From: an uncultured Erysipelotrichaceae bacterium
GTDB lineage: Bacteria > Bacillota_I > Bacilli_A > Erysipelotrichales > Erysipelotrichaceae
Direction of reading: 5' to 3'
DNA length: 25,462 bases
Assembly (NCBI GenBank): GCA_937900565.1
Contig: CALCFG010000100.1
Span: 1-25,462, forward strand
The notes under the pieces are model-generated. The model was not told the DNA's origin. It was given only the letters and a program-made list of their open reading frames with translations, and ran no database searches. This document shows positions 7,906 to 16,976 of this stretch, one piece after another. Numbering within the stretch: the first letter of the stretch is position 1; the number at the start of each line of letters is the position of its first letter. The translations under genes and the position numbers were made by a program.

Positions 7906-7914
7906 ATTTTAACA
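7906..7914 (-). promoter_or_regulatory. Extended -10 promoter of rimO, predicted leaderless start
   Basis: On minus, TGTTAAAAT is an extended -10 (TG 7914-7913, TAAAAT 7911-7906). Six bases (TGTTCC) separate it from the ATG, so the expected start is the A of the start codon. No good -35 is visible; its place is taken by the terminator hairpin of the upstream operon. Confidence 0.55.
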
Positions 7915-7918
7915 TAAA

Positions 7919-7954
7919 AAAATCTTGAAAGAATTTCTAAGCTTTCAAGATTTT
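7919..7954 (-). terminator. Intrinsic terminator of the PASTA-ABC operon
   Basis: A 13-bp stem (7919-7931 with 7942-7954, 10-base loop) begins about 10 bases after the ABC ATPase stop and is followed on minus by a T-tract. It sits directly upstream of the rimO promoter. Confidence 0.9.
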
Positions 7955-7964
7955 AAATCAAAAA

Positions 7965-8675
7965 TTATACTGATTCATCAATTTCGGATGAAATCACGTC
8001 ATCAACATCGTGCAACTTTCCATTTTTTAAGAAAACACGATGGTCAGATAATTTAGATACTGCCACAGAGTGGGTAACCACAATAACCGTTTTTCCATAA
8101 TTTTCAGTTAAATCACGGAAGATCTTAATGATTTCATTTTCTGTAGCGGTATCCAAGTTACCTGTCGGTTCATCCGCTAAAATCAAATCAACATTCTTTG
8201 CTAATGCCCGTGCTATAGCAACCCGTTGTTGTTCTCCACCAGATAATTGGGTAACTAAACGTTTTGCCTTGGAAGAAACGATACCAAATTGTTGCAATAA
8301 TTTAGCAGATAATTTTGCGTGATCCTTTGGCAACTTATTATCTGTTTCACTCATTGCCACTTCAACATTTTCAATTGGTGTTAGGTAATTGATCAAATTG
8401 TATTGTTGGAATACGATGCCCACTTTATTGCGACGATAATTGTGCATTTCCTTTCCTTCAATCTTTGTATCTTCATAATACATGCTACCTTTTTCAGCCG
8501 AATCTAATCCAGCCATAATGGATAACAATGTTGTTTTACCTGAACCAGAATGTCCTAAAATTGTATAGAATTTACCACTTTCAAATTCATAAGATAAATC
8601 ATTTAAAATGGTACGTTTGGATTGTCCATCCACATAGGAATAGGATAGATTATCTAATTTTAAAAGAGTACTCAT
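7965..8675 (-). CDS. ABC transporter ATP-binding protein, MacB/LolD type
   Basis: A cytoplasmic ATPase of 236 residues with a complete nucleotide-binding site: Walker A GHSGSGKTT (41-49), Q-loop VFQQYN, signature LSGGEQQR (144-151), Walker B LILADEP (164-170), D-loop and switch His202. The pattern ADEPTGNLDTATENEIIKIF is typical of the MacB/LolD/FtsE group that works with FtsX-type permeases and uses ATP to drive movements of periplasmic or extracellular domains rather than classical solute transport. The frame is open from a TTG at 8678, but the adjacent ATG at 8675 is preferred; AAAGGTAGG precedes it. It lies 15 bases after its permease gene and ends at a strong terminator. Confidence 0.95.
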   Translation of the reverse strand: MSTLLKLDNLSYSYVDGQSKRTILNDLSYEFESGKFYTILGHSGSGKTTLLSIMAGLDSAEKGSMYYEDTKIEGKEMHNYRRNKVGIVFQQYNLINYLTPIENVEVAMSETDNKLPKDHAKLSAKLLQQFGIVSSKAKRLVTQLSGGEQQRVAIARALAKNVDLILADEPTGNLDTATENEIIKIFRDLTENYGKTVIVVTHSVAVSKLSDHRVFLKNGKLHDVDDVISSEIDESV

Positions 8676-8690
8676 CAAAAACCTACCTTT

Positions 8691-10283
8691 CTACAAACTT
8701 GAAGTTAAAATCTTCTTCGGATTGAAACGCATGATCATCATACTAGGTACTAAGATAGATAATAATACGATGCCAATACCTGCCACATAAATTTCCCCGA
8801 TAATAATTGGGCTAATGGTCACACTATAGTTTTCCAATAAATCGGATTGTTCAACTTCAGTGAAATAAGAATCCCCACCATAATAGATGATATTATCTTG
8901 TTCACTGGCATATTCATCATCCACTGCAACTTGATAGTTCAACAACATTTCGCCCGCTTTAGAAGCAATCATACTCCCTGAAACTACCGATAATGTAAAT
9001 CCAACTAAAGCAACTAAAATTAATTCAGCAAACATTTGCATTACTACCTTTAATTTACTTGCACCAATGGACAACAATACTCCGATTTCATATTCTCTAG
9101 TTTTTAAAGTCAATGCAGTAACTAAGGTAATGATTACGATGGCATTAACAACAACAATTGCTACAATTACATTAGCATACATACCTATACTATCCAAAGG
9201 TCGTGCCATTTGTTTAAACGTATCATTATTTGCATTAAACATACGATAATTATCAGTTAGTTTATCTTGATAATCCGCAACAAATCCATCCACATCCAAT
9301 GGGTCTTTTAACAAGAAAATAATTGAACTAACATATTCCATGCTTTCAACAGTTGGAGCATTAGCAGGGTCTTGCCAATATGGGTCATCTGGGTATTGTT
9401 GTTTATAAAAATCCCACATTGCCACTTGCAAATCTAATTGAGATGCTGAATACGAAGTAATTGGCATTAATATCTTATTAAATGGAGATTCCCATGTACT
9501 CATCCATTCGAAACGTTCATCCGATTGATCAACAGTTTCAACTGTTGAATATAAACCTATTATTTCAAAATCTTGCTTTAACGGTAATGATGATAAATCA
9601 AAGCCTTCGGAAGCCATATAGGAATAATCATTAGTATAGTCAATTGTTAATGTATCCCCAACACTTAAACCATTTAAAGCAGCAACTTGATCATTAATTA
9701 CACAAACTGGGGAAGCATTATCAATTTCTTCTTGTGTATAGAAACGACCTTCAGTGATTGTCCATGTACCTTCGTACAATTCAATCATATTTGGTGTACG
9801 GTTCGTTACTAATTTAAAGTTAGGTTGTTTATATTCATAATCGATTTCTTCACCTTCACGTAAAATTGTTGCGCTATTATTATAACTTTCTTCAGCCTTA
9901 TTACCTAATTTAACTGGTTCAATTCCTAAATATAATGTTGAATAATTTGAACAATTATAAGTAGCTACACGATCATCACTTAAGAATGAATTGTATTCTT
10001 CAGGCTTAATTTGATATATATTTCTACCTTCATTTTTTTGCCATTCTTCCAATTCGCTTTCACTCATTGAATTTGTCAATTCATTAATTGCTTCATAATC
10101 AATTTGATACTCCACAACTGCACGCATGCTTTGACGAGTTAACACCTTCGCTTGCTCAGCTGCAGTTGAAATACCAATACCAATAATTACAAAGTTACCA
10201 ATTAAGAAGAAAGTTAACAATAATAACAATGACTTAGTTTTCTTACGCGTCACATTCTTTAACGCTCTTTGTAAATAATTCAT
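8691..10283 (-). CDS. FtsX/MacB-type ABC transporter permease
   Basis: A 530-residue membrane protein with the MacB topology: one N-terminal membrane helix (about 17-38), a large extracytoplasmic domain of roughly 320 residues, and three C-terminal helices (about 358-385, 410-435 and 490-515). The FtsX core shows KTREYEIGVLLSIGASKLKVVMQMFAEL and the closing NPKKILTSSL. The external domain is rich in Asp, Tyr and Trp and has no obvious relatives that I recognise by eye. It probably forms a dimer driven by the ATPase downstream. The ATG at 10283 follows a strong AGAAGGAGGT site. The PASTA-type gene ends 14 bases upstream, so all three are one operon and may sense or act on the same envelope target. 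Confidence 0.92.
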   Translation of the reverse strand: MNYLQRALKNVTRKKTKSLLLLLTFFLIGNFVIIGIGISTAAEQAKVLTRQSMRAVVEYQIDYEAINELTNSMSESELEEWQKNEGRNIYQIKPEEYNSFLSDDRVATYNCSNYSTLYLGIEPVKLGNKAEESYNNSATILREGEEIDYEYKQPNFKLVTNRTPNMIELYEGTWTITEGRFYTQEEIDNASPVCVINDQVAALNGLSVGDTLTIDYTNDYSYMASEGFDLSSLPLKQDFEIIGLYSTVETVDQSDERFEWMSTWESPFNKILMPITSYSASQLDLQVAMWDFYKQQYPDDPYWQDPANAPTVESMEYVSSIIFLLKDPLDVDGFVADYQDKLTDNYRMFNANNDTFKQMARPLDSIGMYANVIVAIVVVNAIVIITLVTALTLKTREYEIGVLLSIGASKLKVVMQMFAELILVALVGFTLSVVSGSMIASKAGEMLLNYQVAVDDEYASEQDNIIYYGGDSYFTEVEQSDLLENYSVTISPIIIGEIYVAGIGIVLLSILVPSMMIMRFNPKKILTSSL

Positions 10284-10297
10284 ATTACCTCCTTCTA

Positions 10298-11908
10298 TTA
10301 GTTACCTTCAGTCTTCCCAGTATCATCGGATGGAGTCTGTTCCGTAACATAATTTTTAATTACATAAGTGGAACCGACATTAAATTCAAATTCCTCTTTT
10401 TCCCCTTTCATAAATACTCGCTCGAAATTAGAATTTAAAATATCGAAATCTCCATCAGCTCTACCATTTGGAACAGCTTCAGTCATTACTTTAAATTCAA
10501 CACCGTTCATAGAACCCCAAGAAACTAAATCTTCCGCAGTTTTAATATAGTTAAAATTAGCATTTGCAGTAGTTGGTTTACTTTCTGGAGTTGGTTCTGC
10601 TTTTTCTTCAGGGCCTTTAGAAACCACTAAACCAATACGAGCATTTAATGGCAATGGCCGATCGCAGCCGTGAGGTAATTCAGTACCATCAATAGCAGTA
10701 CACCAATAATCTATGATTTGACCTTCAGGTAACTCAGAGTGTTTGTATTCAATCATACCTGCATATTCACCGGTTTGAATATCAGCACCGGCACCATTAA
10801 CTTTATCGGCCCATCGCTGTATTTCAACATAATCATGACCAATATATTGATTTGAAGATGTTTCATTTAAGATAGGTAAATACTTACTAATTGTTAACAC
10901 AAGTACATCTCCATTGCCTAATTGTGTCCCTGCCTTAACGTCTTGGCCAACTACACTGCCTTCTGCTGCTTCATTGTAAACCTCACGTTTAACAATGCTA
11001 ATGCTTGCTTTACTTGCTTCTGCAGTCCATGTTTCTAACATCACTTTATCATAACCAACTAGATTAGGAATTGTGACACCTTTACCTTTAGAAACAGTTA
11101 CTGTTAATTTTTCATCGGCTTTTAATAATTCACCAGAAGCGATTGATTGAGAAATAACATTTCCTGCCACAATTGAATCAGAGAAAGCTTCAACCTTTTC
11201 TACTTCAACCTTTTTTTGTTTAGCCCAAGCCTCAACTTCACTATACGTTTTATTCACAAAATCTTGCACACTAACCGTTCCAGCGGGTTCAGGTCCTCTT
11301 GAAACATTGATTATCAATGAAGAAGCGCGAGTAAAGTTTTCACGATCACTTTTTGAAAAATCTACACTAATCACAACCCCTTTTTCAACCGTAGAACTAT
11401 ATTGTTGGTTTACTTTGGTTTTTGATAATTTATTATCAGAAATCCAAGTACGAATTTCATCTTCACTCATACTTTCCAAATCTGGTACTTCAATTGACTC
11501 ATCTGGATCTGCACCTTTAGAAACAACAAAATTTAATGGTGTGGATTTTTTAATTTTCTTTCCTTCATCCACGCTTTGACTGATAATGACATCTTTGTCA
11601 TATTCTAAGGAATATTCTTCAGTCATCGCCACTTTACTCTTTTCAATTTCGTATTGGCTTACCCACGCACTCACATCGCCTACTTTTTTACCAACAAAGT
11701 TAGGCATTTCAATTTTTGGTGCTAAGAAGAACCAATAGATTGCTCCTAAAGCCACAACTAAAAGTATAGCCAATGTTACCCATACACTTTTTTTAATATG
11801 TCGTTTTGGCTTTTCAATATGTTCTACTTTTTCTTCTTGAAAAGATTCCAATGTTGTCTCATCGTCATCTATTAAAGAACTTAGATAATCTTTTTTCTCT
11901 TCGCCCAT
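10298..11908 (-). CDS. Membrane-anchored PASTA-repeat protein without a kinase domain
   Basis: A 536-residue protein with an acidic cytoplasmic N-terminus (about 40 residues), one membrane helix (about 41-62) and a long extracellular part built of five PASTA-like repeats, most ending in VSKG or a variant (VSRG, ISK), plus a degenerate sixth. Each repeat has a Trp at the same helix position (for example SAWVSQ, RTWISD, EAWAKQ, ETWTAE, QRWADK, VSWGSM). The fifth contains a Cys pair (WCTAIDG and HGCDRP). PASTA domains in PknB/Stk kinases bind cell-wall fragments; here no kinase is attached. A TTG at 11920 also opens the frame, but the ATG at 11908 with GGAGGA just upstream is preferred. It is the first gene of an operon with the MacB-type permease and ATPase. 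I could not assign its promoter with confidence. Confidence 0.9.
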   Translation of the reverse strand: MGEEKKDYLSSLIDDDETTLESFQEEKVEHIEKPKRHIKKSVWVTLAILLVVALGAIYWFFLAPKIEMPNFVGKKVGDVSAWVSQYEIEKSKVAMTEEYSLEYDKDVIISQSVDEGKKIKKSTPLNFVVSKGADPDESIEVPDLESMSEDEIRTWISDNKLSKTKVNQQYSSTVEKGVVISVDFSKSDRENFTRASSLIINVSRGPEPAGTVSVQDFVNKTYSEVEAWAKQKKVEVEKVEAFSDSIVAGNVISQSIASGELLKADEKLTVTVSKGKGVTIPNLVGYDKVMLETWTAEASKASISIVKREVYNEAAEGSVVGQDVKAGTQLGNGDVLVLTISKYLPILNETSSNQYIGHDYVEIQRWADKVNGAGADIQTGEYAGMIEYKHSELPEGQIIDYWCTAIDGTELPHGCDRPLPLNARIGLVVSKGPEEKAEPTPESKPTTANANFNYIKTAEDLVSWGSMNGVEFKVMTEAVPNGRADGDFDILNSNFERVFMKGEKEEFEFNVGSTYVIKNYVTEQTPSDDTGKTEGN

Positions 11909-12014
11909 AAAATCCTCCAATTTACAAGCTATATTTTACCAAATATACAAGAAAGAATTTTTGATTTTCCAAGAAAAATAAGAAACTTGTAAGAAGTATG
12001 TGAAAAATAATGAA

Positions 12015-12053
12015 AAAAGGTAATTTAGAGTGAAACTTTCTAAATTACCTTTT
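12015..12053 (-). terminator. Intrinsic terminator of nifJ
   Basis: A perfect 15-bp stem (12015-12029 with 12039-12053, 9-base loop) begins 17 bases after the nifJ stop, and is followed on minus by a six-T run. Confidence 0.92.
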
Positions 12054-12070
12054 CGTAGAATTTTTAAAAA

Positions 12071-15000
12071 CTATTCTTTTGTTTGACGTTCTGCTAAGGC
12101 TAACAAGTTTTCGTAACGTTTCTTAGCATCGTTAATTGTTTTTTCAAATGCAGCTTCCGCAGCTTCTTGGCCTTTTAATTTAACCAATTGTGCATAACGG
12201 TTTTCACGCATTAAGAATGCTTCGAATTTACTGTAGTCTGGTGCTTTGCTATCGATTGTTAATGGCGCATCCGCTTTTCTTGGATCATAACGATACAAGT
12301 AAGTGTAACCACATTCAACCGCTTCTTTTTCAACTTTTTGATGGTTACCTAATCCACCTTTGATACCGTGTTCAGCACATGGTGAGTAAGCAATGATCAA
12401 ACTTGGTCCATTATAGCTTTCAGCTTCTTTTAAAGCTTTTAATGTTTGGTTCTTATCAGCACCCATACAAATACTTGCAACATAAACATGACCATAAGCA
12501 ATTGCCATCATACCTAAGTCTTTCTTAGCAGTTGGTTTACCACCGGCAGCGAATTTAGCAATACTTGCAGATTGGCTAGATTTACTAGATTGTCCACCTG
12601 TATTTGAATAAACTTCTGTATCCAATACTAAGATATTAACATTCAAATCGTTTGCCAATACATGGTCTAATCCACCGTATCCGATATCATATGCCCATCC
12701 GTCACCACCAACGATCCAAACACTCTTACTTACTAGATCTCTTTCGTAATCCAATAATTCCTTAACAGCTTCATTGCTGCTAGCTTTAACCGCTTCAACA
12801 ATTTGAAGTTTTAATGTACGTTGAACTTCACGATCTTCTTTAGCTGCTAAGTATTGAGTAAACAATGCCTTTAAGCTTTCTTCAACACTATCCATATTGT
12901 TTTCCATAATGGAGAAAATACGAGCTTGTTTGAAGTTTTGCGCAATACCCATACCAAATCCATATTCAGCATTATCTTCGAATAAAGAGTTAGCCCAAGT
13001 TGGACCATTACCATCTTTATCAGTAACAAATGGTGTACTTGGTGTTGCAGAAGAATAAATCATTGAACATCCTGTTGCATTGGCAATCATCATATCTTTA
13101 CCGAATAATTGAGAAACTAAACGGTAATATGGTGTTTCTCCACATCCAGGACATGCACCTGGTACTTCAAAGTAAGGTTTCAAGAATTGAGAACCTTTAA
13201 CTGTAGTTGCAGGGAACACGTTAGATTTGTATTCCGTTTCATTGAATAAGTAATCTGCCAATGGTTCTTCAGCTAAAGCAACATTAACATCCGTCATTGT
13301 TAATGCTTTATTGCCACCCTTACCTGGACATTCGCTAACACATAATCCACAACCAACACAGTTTGCAGGGCTCGCTTGAACGCGATATTTCAATTCAGCA
13401 ACATTAGGTCCACCCAATGCCTTGCTTGTTTTGAAATCTTTAACCGGCGCATTAGCAATTTCTTCATCCGTTAATAAGAATGTACGGATAGTAGCATGTG
13501 GACATACATAAGAACAGAAGCCACATTGGATACAGTTATCTGGATTCCATGTAGGAACTTCAGTTGCAATCGTACGTTTTTCTTTATATGCAACGTTTTC
13601 CAAAATTGAACCATCTAATATTTCTTCATTCATGAAATGTGAAACTGGTAAATCATAACCGTGTAAGTTATTGATTGCCATTACATGGTCATTGAAGTAA
13701 TCATGTTTTTCGCTTTTTACTTCTTTAACTTCTAAGTTTGCCCATGCTGGGTCAACTGCTACTTCAACCAAACCATCAGCACCACTATCGATTGCTTTAT
13801 AGTTTAATTGAACAACTTCGTCACCTTTTTTACCATAGGCTTTCTTCGCACTAGCTTTCATTAATTCCAAAGCTTTTTCATAAGGCATAATACCTTCATT
13901 TAATTTAAAGAAAGCAGATTGTAAAATGGTATTTGTACGACGTCCCATACCAATATTTGCCGCAATTTCAGTTGCGTTGATGATATAGAATTTCGCATGT
14001 TTTTCAGCCAATTGTTTTTTCATACGATTTGGCATACGTTTAACGATTTCTTCGCTATCAAATGTAGTATTTAATAAGAAAGTTCCGCCATCTTTTAAGT
14101 CAGATAACATATCATAACTTAAAATGTATTTATCCAAAGAACATGAAATAAAGTCTGCTTGGTTAATATAATATGTTGAACGAATTGGGCTAGGTCCAAA
14201 TCTTAAGTGGCTACGTGTAGTACCACCAGCTTTTTTAGAGTCATATGCAAAGTAACCTTGTGCATAGTTATCTGTATTATCACCGATAATTTTGATTGCA
14301 CTCTTATTTGCAGAAACTGTACCATCACTACCTAAGCCATAGAATAAGCAACTTGTGTAATCAGAATTTAACTTGAATGCTTTATCTTCAGCTAAGCTTA
14401 AGTTTGTTACATCATCCACGATACCAATAGTGAATTCTTCTTTTGGTTCGTCTTTAGCTAATTCATCATAAACACCTTTAATTTGTCCAGGATTTGTATT
14501 ATGAGAGCCTAAACCATAACGTCCACCAATAACTGTAACATCTTTATGATGTCTTAATGCATTGACAACATCTAAGAATAATGGTTCTCTAGAACCAACT
14601 TCTTTACTACGATCCAATACAGCAATTTTTTTAGCAGTTGCAGGCAATACAGATAATAAGTGTTTAACAGAGAATGGACGATATAAATGAACTTTAATAA
14701 CACCCACTTTTTCTCCGTTTGCATTCATTGTATCCACAACTTCTTCAATTGTTTGTGTAACAGAACCCATTGCAATGATTACGCGTGTAGCTTCTGGATC
14801 ACCATAATATACAAATGGTGCATATTTACGACCAGTATGTGCACTGATAGCATCCATATATTTAGCTACGATATCCACAACCTTATCATAATGACTATTT
14901 TGTGCTTCTTTACCAGTAAAGAAGATATCATCGTTTTCATTACCACCACGAACTTTTGGATTGCTATGTGGATTTAAGGCTCTTTCTTTGAAAGCTTTAA

Positions 15001-15607
15001 CTGCTTCTTGATTTACTAATGATTTTAAGAAATCATAGTCCATAACTTCTACTTTTTGGATTTCATGACTTGTTCTAAATCCATCAAAAAAGTGAATAAA
15101 TGGAACACTTGCTTCAATTGCAGCTAAGTGTGCAACACCAGCTAAATCCATAACTTCTTGAACAGAATGGCTTGCCAACATTGGAACACCTGTTTGACGG
15201 CAAGCATAAACGTCTTGGTGATCACCAAAGATATTTAATGAACGAGATGCCAAAGAACGAGCAGCGACGTGTAAAACACCAGGTAATAATTCCCCTTGCA
15301 TTTTGTATAAATTAGGAATCATTAACAATAAACCTTGCGAAGCAGTAAATGTAGTTGCTAAAGCTCCGCCTTGCAATGCCCCATGGACAGCACCCGCTGC
15401 ACCACCTTCAGATTGCATTTCAATTACTTTTACTGTTGAATCGAAAACGTTTTTACGTCCAGCAGTAGACCAAGTATCAACAACCTCAGCCATTGGTGAA
15501 CTTGGTGTAATTGGGTAAATTGCAGCGACTTCAGTAAATGCATAGGCACAATGTGCGGCAGCAGTATTACCATCCATCGACTGAAATACTTTTTTAGTTT
15601 CACTCAT
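12071..15607 (-). CDS. nifJ: Pyruvate:ferredoxin (flavodoxin) oxidoreductase
   Basis: A cytoplasmic, oxygen-sensitive enzyme converting pyruvate and CoA to acetyl-CoA and CO2 while reducing ferredoxin, a hallmark of anaerobic metabolism. All family domains are fused in 1178 residues, the normal length. YPITPSSPMAE (31-41) lies in the pyruvate-binding domain I. Two ferredoxin-type clusters follow (Cys692/695/698/702 and Cys750/753/756/760). The proximal cluster uses Cys819, Cys822, Cys847 and Cys1047. The thiamine diphosphate site is GGDGWAYDIGYGG (967-979) with the TEVYSNTGGQSSKS loop. All ligands are present. A TTG at 15646 also opens the frame, but the ATG at 15607 gives the canonical MSETKKVFQSMDGN start and follows AAAGGAG. 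It has its own promoter and terminator, and so is monocistronic. Confidence 0.98.
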   Translation of the reverse strand: MSETKKVFQSMDGNTAAAHCAYAFTEVAAIYPITPSSPMAEVVDTWSTAGRKNVFDSTVKVIEMQSEGGAAGAVHGALQGGALATTFTASQGLLLMIPNLYKMQGELLPGVLHVAARSLASRSLNIFGDHQDVYACRQTGVPMLASHSVQEVMDLAGVAHLAAIEASVPFIHFFDGFRTSHEIQKVEVMDYDFLKSLVNQEAVKAFKERALNPHSNPKVRGGNENDDIFFTGKEAQNSHYDKVVDIVAKYMDAISAHTGRKYAPFVYYGDPEATRVIIAMGSVTQTIEEVVDTMNANGEKVGVIKVHLYRPFSVKHLLSVLPATAKKIAVLDRSKEVGSREPLFLDVVNALRHHKDVTVIGGRYGLGSHNTNPGQIKGVYDELAKDEPKEEFTIGIVDDVTNLSLAEDKAFKLNSDYTSCLFYGLGSDGTVSANKSAIKIIGDNTDNYAQGYFAYDSKKAGGTTRSHLRFGPSPIRSTYYINQADFISCSLDKYILSYDMLSDLKDGGTFLLNTTFDSEEIVKRMPNRMKKQLAEKHAKFYIINATEIAANIGMGRRTNTILQSAFFKLNEGIMPYEKALELMKASAKKAYGKKGDEVVQLNYKAIDSGADGLVEVAVDPAWANLEVKEVKSEKHDYFNDHVMAINNLHGYDLPVSHFMNEEILDGSILENVAYKEKRTIATEVPTWNPDNCIQCGFCSYVCPHATIRTFLLTDEEIANAPVKDFKTSKALGGPNVAELKYRVQASPANCVGCGLCVSECPGKGGNKALTMTDVNVALAEEPLADYLFNETEYKSNVFPATTVKGSQFLKPYFEVPGACPGCGETPYYRLVSQLFGKDMMIANATGCSMIYSSATPSTPFVTDKDGNGPTWANSLFEDNAEYGFGMGIAQNFKQARIFSIMENNMDSVEESLKALFTQYLAAKEDREVQRTLKLQIVEAVKASSNEAVKELLDYERDLVSKSVWIVGGDGWAYDIGYGGLDHVLANDLNVNILVLDTEVYSNTGGQSSKSSQSASIAKFAAGGKPTAKKDLGMMAIAYGHVYVASICMGADKNQTLKALKEAESYNGPSLIIAYSPCAEHGIKGGLGNHQKVEKEAVECGYTYLYRYDPRKADAPLTIDSKAPDYSKFEAFLMRENRYAQLVKLKGQEAAEAAFEKTINDAKKRYENLLALAERQTKE

Positions 15608-15634
15608 TTTTAAAAATTCTCCTTTAATGGTTTC

Positions 15635-15662
15635 ATTATAGCCCAATTTTTTTCTTTTTCAC
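15635..15662 (-). promoter_or_regulatory. Promoter of nifJ
   Basis: On minus there is GTGAAA (15662-15657), a 16-base spacer, and a perfect TATAAT (15640-15635). The leader is short and carries AAAGGAG. Confidence 0.7.
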
Positions 15663-15715
15663 GGTTTCTTTTAATAGAAATTAGTTTTCACTCATAAATT
15701 TGATTGATGGCATTT

Positions 15716-15743
15716 AAAAAGAGTTCAAAACTGAACCCTTTTT
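15716..15743 (-). terminator. Intrinsic terminator of the yneF-mtg-pyrR cluster
   Basis: AAAAAGGGTTC pairs with GAACTCTTTTT on the minus strand, with one G-U pair (15743-15732 with 15727-15716). The 5' arm overlaps the pyrR stop codon. The paired T-rich 3' arm supplies the U-tract. Confidence 0.8.
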
Positions 15744-16245
15744 ATTGAATATAAACCCCGGTTGAACCATCCACACTTTGTAATTTGACAAGAACCGATT
15801 CATCTAAACTGGTTGGTACATTTTTACCTACCACATCCGCTCGAATCGGTAATTGGCGATGTCCGCGATCTATCAAAACAGCCAATTTAACACAATCTGG
15901 CCTACCTTGATCAATCAAGGCATCCAATGCAGCACGAATAGTTCGTCCAGTAAATAAAACATCATCCACTAAAACCACTGTTTTTCCTTTAATATCAATT
16001 GGTGAAATCTTTATATCCGTTTTCTTTTCATCATCCCTATAGGCAGAAATATTTAAAGAATAACAAGGTACATCTACCCCTTCAATCATTAAGATATTGT
16101 CATGTAATATCTTAGATAAATCTTTTCCACGTGTTTCAATTCCAACAAGTACGAGATTATCACTTCCTTGATTGGCTTCCAGTATTTGATGACTCATTCT
16201 TACTAGCGCTCTTTTTACGCTCATTTCATCCATTATTTGTTTCAT
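15742..16245 (-). CDS. pyrR: Pyrimidine regulatory protein PyrR / uracil phosphoribosyltransferase
   Basis: A 167-residue bifunctional protein: with UMP bound it attaches to pyr mRNA leaders to promote termination, and it has some uracil phosphoribosyltransferase activity. The sequence matches PyrR along its length: VLVGIETRGKDLSK, the PRPP-binding motif VVLVDDVLFTGRT (90-102), AVLIDRGHRQLPIRADVVGKNVPTS. A TTG at 16278 opens the frame earlier, but the ATG at 16245 with CGGAG at good spacing is preferred. Its A is also the last base of the preceding gene's stop codon (TAATG), so translation is coupled to the glycosyltransferase. No pyrimidine biosynthesis gene is nearby; the usual pyr operon partners are absent from this window. 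Confidence 0.95.
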   Translation of the reverse strand: MKQIMDEMSVKRALVRMSHQILEANQGSDNLVLVGIETRGKDLSKILHDNILMIEGVDVPCYSLNISAYRDDEKKTDIKISPIDIKGKTVVLVDDVLFTGRTIRAALDALIDQGRPDCVKLAVLIDRGHRQLPIRADVVGKNVPTSLDESVLVKLQSVDGSTGVYIQ

Positions 16246-16970
16246 TAATATTCTCCGATTGGGTAATTCACACGACAATAATCATAATCACTTTGATCAA
16301 TATGTTGATATTTTACCATCGCAGCCAACACTTGTAAGTAGCGTTGATAAGTATATTCACTATTGTTTGATAGTTGATAAACACTTGGAGACTGCGGCAG
16401 CCCGGCCAATAACGCACTTTCACACAAATTTAAATCTTCCACTGATTTATTTAAATAATTTTTAGCCGCATCAATAACGCCATAATTTCCGTCGCCAAAA
16501 TAAATAATGGAAACATACACAGCAAAAATTTGCTCTTTAGTATATTTTGATTCAATATCATTTACAAAAAATATTTCAGCAACTTTTCGAGACATCACTT
16601 GACTCATATCAAAATATAGATTTTTTGCCACCTGCTGGGTAATGGTGGAACCACCACGTACTACTTCACCTTTAACTATATTTTCAAATAACGCCTTACC
16701 CACCGCAATCACATCAATTCCATTACGATAAAAGAAACGATGGTCTTCAACCGATATCACTGCATTAATATAATTTAATGGTAATTGATCATACTCAACA
16801 TAATCTTCACTATTAAATACTTCATTAAAAGTAACATCAATTGGCTTTTGAGCAATCTTATCTTTATAAACTTGATAACCTTGTACACCCAATGCTCCCA
16901 CAACAGAACTTAGCACACCAATTATCAAAACTATCAAAATCAAAATTAATCGTTTAATCTTTAACTTCAT
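16245..16970 (-). CDS. Monofunctional peptidoglycan glycosyltransferase (GT51)
   Basis: A 241-residue membrane-anchored enzyme that polymerises lipid II into glycan strands. One N-terminal helix (about 7-29) is followed by a GT51 domain: VISVEDHRFFYRNGID with catalytic Glu75, GGSTITQQVAKNLYF (106-120), RKVAE with the second Glu (132), YFGDGNYGVIDAAKNYLNK and LLAGLPQSPSVY. There is no transpeptidase domain, unlike class A penicillin-binding proteins, so it resembles MtgA/SgtA enzymes. The usual YLNxxYFG segment reads YVSIIYFG here. A TTG at 16985 opens the frame, but it lies inside the terminator of the previous gene; the ATG at 16970 is preferred. No Shine-Dalgarno sequence precedes it, and a -10 box ends six bases upstream, suggesting a leaderless mRNA. 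Confidence 0.93.
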   Translation of the reverse strand: MKLKIKRLILILIVLIIGVLSSVVGALGVQGYQVYKDKIAQKPIDVTFNEVFNSEDYVEYDQLPLNYINAVISVEDHRFFYRNGIDVIAVGKALFENIVKGEVVRGGSTITQQVAKNLYFDMSQVMSRKVAEIFFVNDIESKYTKEQIFAVYVSIIYFGDGNYGVIDAAKNYLNKSVEDLNLCESALLAGLPQSPSVYQLSNNSEYTYQRYLQVLAAMVKYQHIDQSDYDYCRVNYPIGEY

Positions 16971-16976
16971 ATAACT

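Noticed and set aside
14687..14977. 96-residue plus-strand ORF within nifJ
   Set aside because: Composition is that of an antisense shadow (His/Cys/Ile/Asn runs), and the opposite frame is a complete oxidoreductase.
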